Counted from the first letter of the stretch, positions 33,469 to 42,357 are shown. The stretch is 64,000 bases of DNA from Acidobacteriota bacterium (GCA_022340585.1 JAJDNS010000053.1:1-64000), one strand, 5' to 3'. The notes: a model not told the origin generated them from the sequence alone. A program made the numbers and translations.

Positions 33469-34467
33469 ATGCCGACTCGAGTGTTGCTCATGGGGCTCGG
33501 GCCCATCGGGGCGGGCGTGGCCCGCCAGATCATCGCCCGCCGCAACTTCAAGCTCGTCGCGGCGGTCGACGTGGACCCCGCCAAGGTCGGGAAGAGGCTG
33601 GGCGACGTGGTGGACCTGGAGAAGAACGTTCGACTCAAGGTCACGGACGACCCCGTTGCCGCCATCCGGCTGACCAAGCCGGATGTCGCCGTCCTCTGCA
33701 CGGGCTCGTCCCTCAGGAAGGTCCGGCCCCAGATCGAGACCGTCCTCAAGCACAAGGTGCCCATCGTCTCGACGACCGAGGAGCTCGCATACCCCCACCT
33801 GTCGAACCGGGCGCTGGCCCGCAAGATCGACGCCGCCGCGAGGAAGGCCAAGGTGGCGGTCGTCGGGACCGGCGTGAACCCCGGCTTCGCCATGGACGCG
33901 CTGCCCATCACCCTCACCGCGGTGTGCGAGCGGGTGGACGCGATCCGGGTCGAGCGCGTCCAGGACGCTCGCATCCGCCGCCTGCCCTTCCAGCAGAAGA
34001 TCGGCTCGGGGCTCAGCCTCGAGGAGTTCGGCGAGGGCGTGCGGGACGGAACCGTCCGGCACGTCGGCCTCGCCGAGTCGGTGGCGATGATCGCCGATGC
34101 CCTGGGCTGGAAGCTCGACCGGGTGACCGACGAGATCCAGCCGATGATTGCCAAGGCTCCCATCGAGGGTCCCCTGCGGGTCGAGGCGGGGCAGGTCTGC
34201 GGCATCACCCAGGACGGGGTCGGCTACCGCGACGGCCGGGCGGCCATCGTCCTCCACATGGAGGCCTATCTCGGGGCCCCGGAGACGTACGACTCGGTCC
34301 AGATCGCCGGCTCTCCCCCGCTCCACGTCAAGGCGATCGGCGGCTTCCACGGCGACGTCGCCACCACGTCGATCACCGTCAACATGATCCCGAAGGTGCT
34401 GCAGGCGGCGCCGGGCCTCCACACCATGCGAAGCCTGGCCCTCCCCTCATTCGCGGGCGGAAGGTAG
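33469..34467 (+). CDS. DapB-like NAD(P)-dependent dehydrogenase
   Basis: This 332-aa protein has an N-terminal Rossmann domain (VLLMGLGPIGAGVARQI, AAVDVDPAKVG) and the dihydrodipicolinate-reductase-type core with TTEELAYP and GTGVNPGFAMDALP. That combination is typical of 2,4-diaminopentanoate dehydrogenase and its relatives, not of DapB itself, which is shorter. It could act on an amino acid or amine. It follows the HATPase protein by 14 bp; no other amino-acid fermentation gene is adjacent. Confidence 0.82.
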   Translation: MPTRVLLMGLGPIGAGVARQIIARRNFKLVAAVDVDPAKVGKRLGDVVDLEKNVRLKVTDDPVAAIRLTKPDVAVLCTGSSLRKVRPQIETVLKHKVPIVSTTEELAYPHLSNRALARKIDAAARKAKVAVVGTGVNPGFAMDALPITLTAVCERVDAIRVERVQDARIRRLPFQQKIGSGLSLEEFGEGVRDGTVRHVGLAESVAMIADALGWKLDRVTDEIQPMIAKAPIEGPLRVEAGQVCGITQDGVGYRDGRAAIVLHMEAYLGAPETYDSVQIAGSPPLHVKAIGGFHGDVATTSITVNMIPKVLQAAPGLHTMRSLALPSFAGGR

Positions 34468-34654
34468 CCCCGCACTGTCAAGACGAGTCGCGGCCCGGCC
34501 ATCCGACTTGATGGTCCCGAGCCGGCCAGGGCGTCCGAAAGTGAGACGACCGGCGCGACCAGAGCGGGGATCCCACCCGGGTCGCCGAGGGAGGCGTTGC
34601 CCCAACTTTTTTCCGATCAATGAGTTCACGACGACGGCAAAGAAACAGGCCCGG

Positions 34655-34680
34655 GCCGGGCCGGGGGCCCGCGGCCCGGC
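34655..34680. other. strong hairpin before the zinc-ribbon gene
   Basis: GCCGGGCC and GGCCCGGC form a perfect 8-bp stem around a 10-nt loop that itself contains GGGCCC. It lies 28 bp before the next start codon and just downstream of a T-run (ACTTTTTT, 34605-34612). It may be an attenuator-like or mRNA-stabilising structure; no U-tract follows. Confidence 0.4.
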
Positions 34681-34708
34681 ACGGAGCTTGCTTTTCGAAT
34701 CCGCCAGG

Positions 34709-34936
34709 ATGACCGACACGACCCAGGATCGCCACCGCTGCCACAATCCGGGTTGCCGGAGACCGTTTGCGGTGCTCTACCGCCGTTCCTGGCACGACGT
34801 TCCGATCCCTCTGGCCGTGGCCTGTCCGCGCTGCGGGAGCTGGGACGTGGTCATGGTGCCCACGGGGGCCGTGCTCGAGAACCACGGCACCTGGGTCCTG
34901 CCCCTGGACTACGGGGTGGCCTGCCTCGAGGCCTGA
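34709..34936 (+). CDS. small zinc-ribbon protein
   Basis: This 75-aa cytoplasmic protein has a C-x4-C ... C-x2-C pattern (RCHNPGC and ACPRCGSWDV), which would bind one zinc ion. The C-terminal half carries VMVPTGAVLENHGTWVLP. Upstream in-frame starts run through GC-rich sequence without protein-like composition, so the short form is preferred; the ribosome site is weak. No family is recognised. The 56-bp gap to the nucleotidyltransferase gene makes co-transcription possible. Confidence 0.65.
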   Translation: MTDTTQDRHRCHNPGCRRPFAVLYRRSWHDVPIPLAVACPRCGSWDVVMVPTGAVLENHGTWVLPLDYGVACLEA

Positions 34937-34991
34937 GGCGAGCGCTCCCCCGACCCGCTCGGTCCCGCGCCTGCGCTAAGATGCGGCTTCG

Positions 34992-35891
34992 ATGAGCCCC
35001 ACCCTCGTTCTTCTCGCCGCCGGCATGGGCAGCCGCTACGGCGGCCCGAAGCAGATCGATCCGGTCGGGCCCGGCGGCGCCACCCTCATCGACTACGCGG
35101 CCTTCGACGCCCGACGGGTGGGCTTCGACCGCCTCGTCCTCGTGGTTCGCTCCGAGAACGAGGCCGCCGTGCGCGAGGTGGTGGCGCGCGGTCTCGACCG
35201 CCACCTGCAGGTCGACTACGCCGTGCAGGACGCTGCCCTGCCGGCCGGGTTCCGGCCGCCGGCGGGGCGGACGAAGCCGTGGGGCACCGGTCACGCCCTC
35301 CTGGCGGCGGCGCCGTACCTCGACGGTCCCTGCGCGGTGCTCAACGCCGACGACTTCTACGGCGCTGGCACCTATCGCATCCTGGCCGACTGGCTCGGCA
35401 CGCCGCGCCCCGCGTCGGAGCACGCGCTGGTCAGCTTTGCCCTCCGGACGACTCTCAGCCCCGCGGGGCCCGTGAACCGGGGAATCTGCGAGGTGGGCGG
35501 GCAGGGTCTTCTTCGGCGGATTCGCGAGGTCCTCGAGATCGAGGGGGACGGCAGGGACGCGCGCTATCCCGGCCCATCCGGCGACCCCGTGGGGGTGGCG
35601 GGCGAGACCCCCGTCTCGTTGAACTTCTGGGGCTTCGGCCCCGCCATCGTTCCCGCCCTCGAGACGTCGTTCGACTCGTTTCTCGCCGAGCACGGGGACA
35701 GCACGACGGCCGAGCTCTTCCTGCCCGAGATCGTCCAGGACCTCATCGATCGGGATGAGGCTCGCGTGCACCTCCTCTCCGGGGGCGGGCCCTGGGCCGG
35801 GCTCACCTACCCCGAGGATCGGCCGCACCTCGTGACCGTCCTCGAGGAGCGGACCGCCAGTGGCGCCTACCCGCGCGATCTCTGGCCGTGA
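34992..35891 (+). CDS. sugar-phosphate nucleotidyltransferase
   Basis: This 299-aa GT-A-fold protein activates a sugar-1-phosphate to an NDP-sugar. The nucleotide-binding motif LAAGMGSRYGGPKQ is at the N-terminus, and VLNADDFYG gives the metal-binding Asp. FLPEIVQDLIDR is near the C-terminus. TAAGAT lies 9 nt before the ATG and there is no ribosome site. The next gene, a NahK-like anomeric kinase, starts 49 bp after it; together they would turn a free N-acetylhexosamine or hexose into an NDP-sugar. The sugar is not identifiable. Confidence 0.88.
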   Translation: MSPTLVLLAAGMGSRYGGPKQIDPVGPGGATLIDYAAFDARRVGFDRLVLVVRSENEAAVREVVARGLDRHLQVDYAVQDAALPAGFRPPAGRTKPWGTGHALLAAAPYLDGPCAVLNADDFYGAGTYRILADWLGTPRPASEHALVSFALRTTLSPAGPVNRGICEVGGQGLLRRIREVLEIEGDGRDARYPGPSGDPVGVAGETPVSLNFWGFGPAIVPALETSFDSFLAEHGDSTTAELFLPEIVQDLIDRDEARVHLLSGGGPWAGLTYPEDRPHLVTVLEERTASGAYPRDLWP

Positions 35892-35940
35892 GGACGAAGG
35901 GGCGAGGGCGGTGGGGAAGCTCAGGCCCGGGAGTCGCCTC

Positions 35941-37044
35941 GTGACCTCCCCGGCCACCGCGGTCGCCGGGCGCTTCGCCACCGAAGGTCGCCTCGTCTCC
36001 CTCGAGCCTCAGCCCGGCGGCCACATCAACGACTCGTGGATGGCGGTGTGGGACGGCCCCGGGGGACGGCGTCGCTTCCTGCTCCAGCACATCAATCGTT
36101 TCGTCTTCCGGAAGCCGGAAGAGGTGATGGAGAACCTGGTGCGCCTGACCAGCCAGGTGACCGCTCAGCTCGTCCGCGAGTCGGTGCCGGAGCCCGAGCG
36201 CCGCGTCCTGCAGCTCGTCCCCACCCGTGACGGCGCCACCCACCACCTCGAGCCGGACGGCGAGGTGTGGCGGCTCCTCGTCTGGATCGAGGGCACTCGC
36301 TCGACGGAGCGCGCGGAGACTCCGGCGCAGGCGCGGGCGGCAGCGGGAGCCTTCGGGAGCTTCCTCCGACAGATCGCCGGGCTTCCGGGGCCTCCGCTCC
36401 ACGAGACGATCCCCCACTTCCACGACACCCCCGCCCGGCTGGCCGCTCTCGAGCGCGCGGTCGCCGAGGACACGGCCGGCCGGGTCGCGGACACGCGCCC
36501 CGAGATCGAGGCGATCCTGGACCGTCGCGCCCTCGGGCACGCCCTCGACGACCGGGTGGCCGGGGGTGAGCTGGCCCTGCGGCCCACGCACAACGACGCG
36601 AAGATCGCCAACGTGCTCTTCGACACCGCGACCGGGGAGCCCCTGTGTGTCGTGGACCTGGACACCGTCATGCCCGGCCTCGCGCTTCACGACTTCGGGG
36701 ACATGGTGCGATCGATGGTCAGCGACGCGGCCGAGGACGAGCCCGATTGCTCCCGGGTGGAGGCGCGGGTGCCGGTCTTCGAGGCGCTGGCCCGGGGGTT
36801 CACCGAAGCCGCGGGCGAGGCCCTCTCTCCCCTCGAGCGGTCGCTGCTGCCCACCGGGGCTCTCGTGATCACCCTGGAGCAGGCGGCCCGCTTCCTCGCG
36901 GACCACCTCGAGGGCGATCCCTACTACCGGACGAGCCGGCCCGGCCACAACCTGGACCGGGCCCGCACGCAGATCCGCCTCGTGGAGTCGCTCGAGGACC
37001 ACGGCGCCGAGCTGCAGCGCATCGTGAACGCCCTCCCGGCCTGA
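35941..37044 (+). CDS. NahK-like anomeric sugar kinase (aminoglycoside phosphotransferase fold)
   Basis: This 367-aa protein resembles N-acetylhexosamine 1-kinase. Residues near the N-terminus read EPQPGGHINDSWM, followed by FLLQHINRFVFRKPEEVM. The catalytic loop is LRPTHNDAKIANVLFD, the metal site CVVDLDTVMPG, and FGDMVRSM follows. A GTG at 35911 and an ATG at 35860 are in frame, but the chosen GTG has a GGGAG site and fits family length. Paired with the nucleotidyltransferase, it suggests a two-step salvage route of the type known from lacto-N-biose metabolism. It ends at a hairpin shared with the convergent c-di-GMP gene. Confidence 0.82.
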   Translation: MTSPATAVAGRFATEGRLVSLEPQPGGHINDSWMAVWDGPGGRRRFLLQHINRFVFRKPEEVMENLVRLTSQVTAQLVRESVPEPERRVLQLVPTRDGATHHLEPDGEVWRLLVWIEGTRSTERAETPAQARAAAGAFGSFLRQIAGLPGPPLHETIPHFHDTPARLAALERAVAEDTAGRVADTRPEIEAILDRRALGHALDDRVAGGELALRPTHNDAKIANVLFDTATGEPLCVVDLDTVMPGLALHDFGDMVRSMVSDAAEDEPDCSRVEARVPVFEALARGFTEAAGEALSPLERSLLPTGALVITLEQAARFLADHLEGDPYYRTSRPGHNLDRARTQIRLVESLEDHGAELQRIVNALPA

Positions 37045-37060
37045 GTCGTCCCCGCCTGCC

Positions 37061-37129
37061 AGGACACGATCGCCACGGCGGGATCGTGTCCTTGGCCAAG
37101 GCATCCGGCCGCAGGCCGGCGCGGTCCTC
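37061..37129. repeat. dispersed palindromic repeat, copy 2 (full form)
   Basis: This is the longest copy. It combines the 10-bp hairpin with CCGGCCGCAGGCCGG (37104-37118) and an AAGGCAT lead, and ends in GCGGTCCTC. The first half reappears, diverged, at 45581-45620, and the second half at 28351 and 42401. Confidence 0.7.
37062..37091. terminator. perfect hairpin between convergent genes
   Basis: GGACACGATC and GATCGTGTCC form a perfect 10-bp stem with a 10-nt loop. It lies 18 bp after the kinase stop and 37 bp after the stop of the opposite gene. There is no T-run, so termination may be Rho-assisted. It is part of a larger dispersed repeat. Confidence 0.5.
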
Positions 37130-40025
37130 AGGAGCGCGGGTGGGTCTCGATGAACGCCTTCGCCTTCGCGGGCTCCAGCGGCGGGCTGACGAGGAAGCCC
37201 TGCAGGGACGAGCACCCGCGCTCGGCCAGGAAGGCCCGCTCCGCCCCGGTCTCCACCCCCTCGGCGACGGCCTCGATCCCCAGGCTGCGAGCGAGGACGA
37301 GGATGGCCTCGACCTGGGCCGCGTGTTCCGGGTGGTCGGGCACGCCGGACACGAGGGAGCGGTCGATCTTGATCTGCTGGAAGCCCAGCTCCCGGATGAG
37401 CGCGATGGAGAAGAAGCCTGTCCCGAAATCGTCGAGGGCCGGCTCCACGCCCAGGTCGCGGAGCCGCCGCAGCCGGCCCCTCACGTCTTCGCTGCGGGTC
37501 ATGACCGTTGCCTCGGACACGTCGATCACCAGGCGCGAGGCGGGCAGGCCGCTCCCCTGCAGGGCCGCCTCCATCTCCCCGACGAGCCCCGGCTGCAGGA
37601 GCTGCCGGGCGGAGAGGTTGACGACCAGGCGGACGTCCTCGGGCAGCGACGTCGCGAAGGCGGTCGCCGCCTTGAGGACGCGAGTCCCGATGGGCAGGAT
37701 CAACCCGCTCTCCTCGGCCTGGGAGATGAAGCCCTCCGGTGCCACCACGCCGAGCTTCGGGTGCCGCCAGCGCAGGAGCGCCTCGAGGCTCGGAGGGCCG
37801 TCGCGGCGGACGATGGGCTGGTACATGAGCTCGAACTCGTCCCGCTCGAGGGCGACACGGAGCCCGTCGAGCAGGGCCATCCGCTCGGCCGCCCGGTCGC
37901 TCATCTCCGAGATGAAGAAGCGGTAGTTGTTCTTGCCCTCCTGCTTGGCGCGATACATGGCGAGATCGGCGTGGCGGAGAAGGGTCAGGGCGTCCCCGCC
38001 GTCCTCGGGAAACACGCTGATTCCGGCGCTGGCGGTCAGCGAGACCTCCTCGTCGACCACGGCCAGGGGCCGCACCAGCCGCTCGAGGAGGCCGCGGGCC
38101 ACGAGCGCGGCGTCGTCGGGGCGGGCGAGGTCCTGGACGAGCACCGTGAACTCGTCGCCGCCCATCCGGGCCACGAGATCCGAGCTCCGGGTCCCCGCTC
38201 GAAGCCGGTCCGCCGTGGCCTGGAGCACCGTGTCTCCCGCCGGGTGTCCCAGGCGATCGTTGACATCCTTGAACCCGTCGAGATCCAGGAAGACGAGGGC
38301 GGCCAGGGTGTTCCGGTGAGCGGCCCGGGAAAGGGTGCGCTCCAGGGTGTCGAGGAAGAAGGTCCGGTTGGGGAGACCGGTCAGGCTGTCGTAGCGGGCC
38401 AGGCGCTGGAGGTCGGCCTCGGCGCGCTGCCGCTTGAGGAACAGACCCAGCTGGCTGGCGATGTCGCCCAGCGCCGCCAGCCACTCTGCCGAGCACGGAC
38501 GGGACTCCCCATAGCGGGCCTCGAGCACGCCGAGGAGCTGTCCGCCTCCCCGCACGGGAACGGCGACCGCGGAGCCGGCCGAGGGCCTATCCAGGTTCTC
38601 GACCCACACGGGCTCACCCTGCTCGACGGCGTCCCGGGCCACGGATTCGTCCGGCCGCTCGCCGCGGGAGCCACTCGCCGTGGCCGAGGTTCCCGCCAGG
38701 ACGAGGCTCGGGGGCTCGCCCTCGCTCAGCCAGAGCCGGGTCTCCTCGCACTCCATTCCCTCCACGAGCACGCCAAGGAGCACCGGACCCGCCTCCGCCA
38801 GCGAGAGTGCCTCGGTGAGCAGGTGAGTCGCCCGGTGCCGGACCTCACCGAGGCGCCGGGCCCGGTCACGGTCGGTCAGGTCCTTGACGTAGGCGGTCAG
38901 AAGAAGCCGACCCTTCACGTAGGCCGGGACCACCGTCACCTCGACCGGGAAGGTCGACCCGTCGGCCCGCATCGCCGTCGCCTCGCGACGACGCCCGACG
39001 TCCGCGCTCTCGCCGGTGGTGACGAAGTCGCGCAGGCGACGGCGGAGCTCGTCGCGCAGGGCCGGGGGGACGACGACCTCCGTCGCCACCCGGCCGAGGA
39101 CCTCGGAGCGGCTGTAGCCGAAGGTCCGTCGGGCGGCGGTGTTGAACTCGAGGATCCGCCCTTCGTGGTCCACGGTGAGGATGCAGTCGCTCGCGGAGTC
39201 GAGGATGAGGGCCTTGCGGAGCTCGCTGGCCCTCAGCTCCTCCTCCCACTCCCGCGCCTCCTCGAACGGTCTCACGGTGAGCGGAAGCTCCGGCGTCGTC
39301 GCCCCGGGACGGTCCGGCTCGGAGTTGTCCTCCACGAAAGAGACGATGTGGTCGCGGGCGTCGCCGCGAAAGATGAGGAACTCGACCCCCACCCGGCGGA
39401 GCCCCTGCTCGCCCTCGGCGATGCGCACCACCTGGCCGACCGACGCGAGGTCCGTGGACTCCCCGGGAAGTCGGAAGGTCATCCCGATCTTGCCCCCCAG
39501 CTCGAGGGACCGTGAGGTCTCGAGGAGCACGCCCCGCGCGCCGATGTTGAGGATCGTCCCGTCGGCCTCGTCCGTTCCCTTCATGAAGTGGGACCAGTCG
39601 CGGAGACGGACCTGGATCCGGCTGATGCGGCGGGGCGGCACGCTCAGCAGCTCCTCGAGACGCCGGTCCCACAGCAGGGGGTCGACGGGGACGGGAACCA
39701 CGGCGTTCACCCCCCCCGAGACGAGCTCGCTCTCGACGTCCGGGGGGTCGGAGCGATTCAGCCACACGATGGCCGCCGGCCGCGTGACGGGGTTGTCGCG
39801 CAGGCGCCGCACCACCCCGACCGCATCGTTGCGGGGCAGGTCGAGGATCACCATGTTGGGCCGGGCCTGCTCGGCGGTCTGGACGGCCTGGGACGCGTCG
39901 GCCAGGTGCAGGCGGTCGATGTCCGGTCGGCCGAGAACGGTGGGGCCGAGCTCACCGGAGAGGCTTTCCGGACCGATCACCAGGACTCTCAGCACGACCG
40001 CAGAGTCTAGCAGGTTGCCGGACAT
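37128..40025 (-). CDS. REC-PilZ-PAS-GAF-GGDEF-EAL cyclic-di-GMP signalling protein
   Basis: This 965-aa cytoplasmic protein has a receiver-like domain (about 12-125; LRVLVIGPES, Asp62 in VILDLPRND), a PilZ-like c-di-GMP-binding domain (about 135-235; NIGARG), a PAS domain (about 275-395; FGYSRSEVLGR), a GAF domain (about 400-545), GGDEF at 622-626 within RMGGDEFTVL, and an EAL domain with EALLRW at 748 and DDFGTGFFS at 865. Both catalytic signatures look intact, so it may make and break c-di-GMP. The ATG has no clear ribosome site; a GTG at 39995 would also fit. It is divergent from the DUF547 gene and close to a c-di-GMP riboswitch. Confidence 0.9.
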   Translation of the reverse strand: MSGNLLDSAVVLRVLVIGPESLSGELGPTVLGRPDIDRLHLADASQAVQTAEQARPNMVILDLPRNDAVGVVRRLRDNPVTRPAAIVWLNRSDPPDVESELVSGGVNAVVPVPVDPLLWDRRLEELLSVPPRRISRIQVRLRDWSHFMKGTDEADGTILNIGARGVLLETSRSLELGGKIGMTFRLPGESTDLASVGQVVRIAEGEQGLRRVGVEFLIFRGDARDHIVSFVEDNSEPDRPGATTPELPLTVRPFEEAREWEEELRASELRKALILDSASDCILTVDHEGRILEFNTAARRTFGYSRSEVLGRVATEVVVPPALRDELRRRLRDFVTTGESADVGRRREATAMRADGSTFPVEVTVVPAYVKGRLLLTAYVKDLTDRDRARRLGEVRHRATHLLTEALSLAEAGPVLLGVLVEGMECEETRLWLSEGEPPSLVLAGTSATASGSRGERPDESVARDAVEQGEPVWVENLDRPSAGSAVAVPVRGGGQLLGVLEARYGESRPCSAEWLAALGDIASQLGLFLKRQRAEADLQRLARYDSLTGLPNRTFFLDTLERTLSRAAHRNTLAALVFLDLDGFKDVNDRLGHPAGDTVLQATADRLRAGTRSSDLVARMGGDEFTVLVQDLARPDDAALVARGLLERLVRPLAVVDEEVSLTASAGISVFPEDGGDALTLLRHADLAMYRAKQEGKNNYRFFISEMSDRAAERMALLDGLRVALERDEFELMYQPIVRRDGPPSLEALLRWRHPKLGVVAPEGFISQAEESGLILPIGTRVLKAATAFATSLPEDVRLVVNLSARQLLQPGLVGEMEAALQGSGLPASRLVIDVSEATVMTRSEDVRGRLRRLRDLGVEPALDDFGTGFFSIALIRELGFQQIKIDRSLVSGVPDHPEHAAQVEAILVLARSLGIEAVAEGVETGAERAFLAERGCSSLQGFLVSPPLEPAKAKAFIETHPRS

Positions 40026-40086
40026 CGTTCAGCGGGCGCCGGGGCCGGATCGCCGGTGGCCTTCTGCCACAATGGAGGAGCGAACC

Positions 40087-40866
40087 ATGCCCGCCTCCGC
40101 AATCGTCGCGTCCGTCCTCGCCGTGGCCGTGGCGGCCTCTCCGGGCTTCGACCACTCGCCCTTCGACGAGCTCCTGCGACGCCATGTGACCGACGGCCTC
40201 GTCGACTACGATGCCTTCGCTCGCTCGCCGGAGTTCCGCGCCTATCTCGAGGCTCTGGCCTCGGCGCGCCTGGAAGGCCTCTCCGAGCTCGAGCGCCTCG
40301 CCTTCTGGATCAACGCCTACAACGCCTGGACCATCGAGCAGGTCAATGCCCACGAGGAGCGTGAGTCGATCCGGAAGATCAACAAGACGCTGGGCGTGCT
40401 ACCGCTCAAGGGTCCGTGGTCCGAGAGGATGGTGCGCGCCGCCGGCCGGACACTGTCCCTGGACGAGGTCGAGCACCTGACCATCCGCAAGCAGTTCGAC
40501 GAGCCGAGGATTCACTTCGCCCTGGTCTGTGCGGCCCTCGGCTGCCCGCCCCTGCGGAGCGAGGCCTACACCGGGAGACGGCTCGAGGAGCAGCTCGAAG
40601 AGCAGGCCCGGACGTTCCTGCGACACTCTCCGCTCAAGAACCGCGTGGACGTGGCGGAGAGGACGGTCTGGGCGAGCCCCATCCTCACCTGGTACATGGA
40701 AGACTTCGGAGGCACAAACGAGTCCCTCGGCCGATTCCTCGCCCGCTACTGGTCGGAGGGCCCGGAGCAGGAGCTGCTCCTCTCCGGGACGTTTCGGCTG
40801 CGCAAGACGGATTACGACTGGACGCTGAACAGCGTCGAGAAGGGCCTCTCGCGTTCTCCAGAGTAG
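40087..40866 (+). CDS. exported DUF547 family protein
   Basis: This 259-aa protein has a short signal peptide (ASAIVASVLAVAVAASPG) and one DUF547 domain: AFWINAYNAWTIEQV, RIHFALVCAALGCPPLRSEAY and VWASPILTWYMEDF. The Cys and His/Asn residues of these blocks are conserved in the family, which is thought to be papain-like, but its biochemical role is unknown. The ATG is chosen over one five codons upstream because GGAGGAG lies six bases before it. Confidence 0.88.
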   Translation: MPASAIVASVLAVAVAASPGFDHSPFDELLRRHVTDGLVDYDAFARSPEFRAYLEALASARLEGLSELERLAFWINAYNAWTIEQVNAHEERESIRKINKTLGVLPLKGPWSERMVRAAGRTLSLDEVEHLTIRKQFDEPRIHFALVCAALGCPPLRSEAYTGRRLEEQLEEQARTFLRHSPLKNRVDVAERTVWASPILTWYMEDFGGTNESLGRFLARYWSEGPEQELLLSGTFRLRKTDYDWTLNSVEKGLSRSPE

Positions 40867-40999
40867 GCCGCTACCCGTCTTCCGTTCAGGTGGTGAGCGC
40901 GCATGATCACACTCCCCCGGGGAGCGTGACGCGCCTCACGGAAGGCCCCACCAGCGCTCGCCTAGTCTGGGGCCAATCGGGCATCGACCCGAGACGACC

Positions 41000-41083
41000 T
41001 CCTGCTCAGAGCAAACCCGAGGCAACTCGGGGACGCAGAGCCACGGGGCCTGGATCCCTCAGGGCCAGCCGAGCCGCCAGGAA
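41000..41083 (+). ncRNA. c-di-GMP-I (GEMM-I) riboswitch
   Basis: The class consensus is easy to follow: GCAAACC, a short hairpin capped by a GCAA GNRA tetraloop (CCGAG-GCAA-CTCGG), the invariant GGACGCAGAGCCACGGG, then a second arm GGGCCT...AGGGCC and closing strand GCCAGCCGAGCCGCC. The outer stem pairs TCCTG (41000-41004) with CAGGA (41078-41082). The ligand-contacting G and the tetraloop receptor segment appear intact. It lies about 60 nt before the DUF5666 lipoprotein start. Downstream, GGCC repeats flank the GGAAGGAGG ribosome site, so control is probably translational. Confidence 0.88.
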
Positions 41084-41145
41084 TTGAAAGGTACGGGCCT
41101 GGCGCCGGCGAATGACTCCGGGCCCCCTGGAAGGAGGCCAACCTC

Positions 41146-42117
41146 ATGCGTCGCACACGCTTCTCATCGCTTTCACTGGCAGTTCTGACCGTCGCGCTGG
41201 TCGCGGCCGGCTGTGGAGGATCCAGCTCCGTGACCGGACCCGACGAGGCGTCCGGGGCCCTCGGGGCCTCGGTGGTCCAGGGAACCGTTCTGGGCGGCGG
41301 CTTCGCCGCACCGAGCGGCGAGGTCACCGCTCTGTCCCGCGGCAGTGGCCTGACCGTCACCGTCGAGGGCACGTCGCTCTCCACCAACGTCGACGAGGAG
41401 GGGCAGTTCATCCTCACCCAGGTCCCCGCGGGAACCGTCACCCTGATCTTCGAGGGCCCGGGCATCAGCGCTCGCCTCACGATCTCGGGCCTGGTCGACG
41501 GACAGGTCCTGAGCCTCGAGTGCCTGGTCAATGGCTCGAGCATCGAGATCACGACGCCGGCCCACACCACTCCCACGAAGAGAACGAAGATCACCGGGTA
41601 CCTCGAGTCGAAATCCGGGACCCAGCTCGTCGTTGACGGCCACCTGGTCGATGCGAGCCAGGTCAGCAAGGTCTGGCGCGGCGACCGCCGCACCGAGCTG
41701 GAGCACATCAGGGTAGGCGAGAAGATCAAGGTCTGGGGCACCCTGAGGGGTGACGGTGTTCTCGTCGCCCAGGAGATCCAGGCTCGGTCCAACGGGCAGA
41801 GCGAGTGGGTCGTTCTCGACGGCCGGGTCACCGCCGTGCTCGGGTCCGGCGCCGACATTCACGCGAACCCCAACACCGGCACCGGGTCGTGCGGCACGGC
41901 CTCGATCGGTGACGTCCACGCCAACCCCAATACCAGCTCGTGCCCCACCTTCTACGTCGACAACGTCAAGGTCACCACGAACAACCAGACCAGGTTCGTG
42001 AGGGCCGATGGCAGTCCGCTCGATCCGGGGTCGATCCAGGTGGGCCAGCACGCCTACGTCGAAGGCTGGCGGGAGCCGGGCAAGGTCCTCCTCGCCACCA
42101 CCGTCAGGATCGGGTAG
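41146..42117 (+). CDS. DUF5666-type lipoprotein under c-di-GMP riboswitch control
   Basis: This 323-aa protein has a clear lipoprotein signal (LVAAGCGG). A carboxypeptidase-like beta-sandwich segment (about 65-120) is followed by two DUF5666-like OB-type repeats (KITGYLESKSGTQLVVDG ... KVWGTLRGDGVLVAQEI and VLDGRVTAVLG ... VGQHAYVEGW), separated by a Gly/Asn/Cys-rich patch with DIHANPNT and DVHANPNT. The ATG follows GGAAGGAGG. It is probably a surface or periplasmic envelope protein switched with the biofilm/motility state, the role being inferred from the riboswitch. Confidence 0.85.
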   Translation: MRRTRFSSLSLAVLTVALVAAGCGGSSSVTGPDEASGALGASVVQGTVLGGGFAAPSGEVTALSRGSGLTVTVEGTSLSTNVDEEGQFILTQVPAGTVTLIFEGPGISARLTISGLVDGQVLSLECLVNGSSIEITTPAHTTPTKRTKITGYLESKSGTQLVVDGHLVDASQVSKVWRGDRRTELEHIRVGEKIKVWGTLRGDGVLVAQEIQARSNGQSEWVVLDGRVTAVLGSGADIHANPNTGTGSCGTASIGDVHANPNTSSCPTFYVDNVKVTTNNQTRFVRADGSPLDPGSIQVGQHAYVEGWREPGKVLLATTVRIG

Positions 42118-42334
42118 CGAGAGAAGGACGGACGAGTCGTCGGAAAGCGGTCGCGTCCGCGGCGGAGTGGTCTCCACCCCGAGCGGGCGCGGCCGCTGGG
42201 CCTCCGACGGAGCGTCTCGCCGACCCCGAGCCCGGACAGGGTCCAGACTCGGGTTCTCGAGGAGCGGGATCTCCGACCGGGCGACCCCCGGGAGCGCCGG
42301 GGCGAGGTTCGCCGGGCCACGCTTGCGCTTCTCG

Positions 42335-42357
42335 ACGCGAGGCTGCTAGCCTCGCGT
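42335..42357 (+). terminator. perfect 10-bp hairpin, possible terminator
   Basis: ACGCGAGGCT and AGCCTCGCGT pair perfectly across a 3-nt loop. It is 217 bp after the DUF5666 stop. A T-run is missing, so it may stabilise the 3' end rather than terminate. Confidence 0.4.

Noticed and set aside
34508-34708. N-terminal extension of the zinc-ribbon protein
   Set aside because: It would be a Pro/Arg/Gly-rich stretch spanning a strong hairpin, with no protein-like pattern.
36645-39515. 956-codon open frame opposite the GGDEF/EAL gene
   Set aside because: It is the antisense shadow of a high-GC gene: composition is Arg/Gly/Pro/Leu-rich, with no domain. The minus-strand protein has six recognisable domains.
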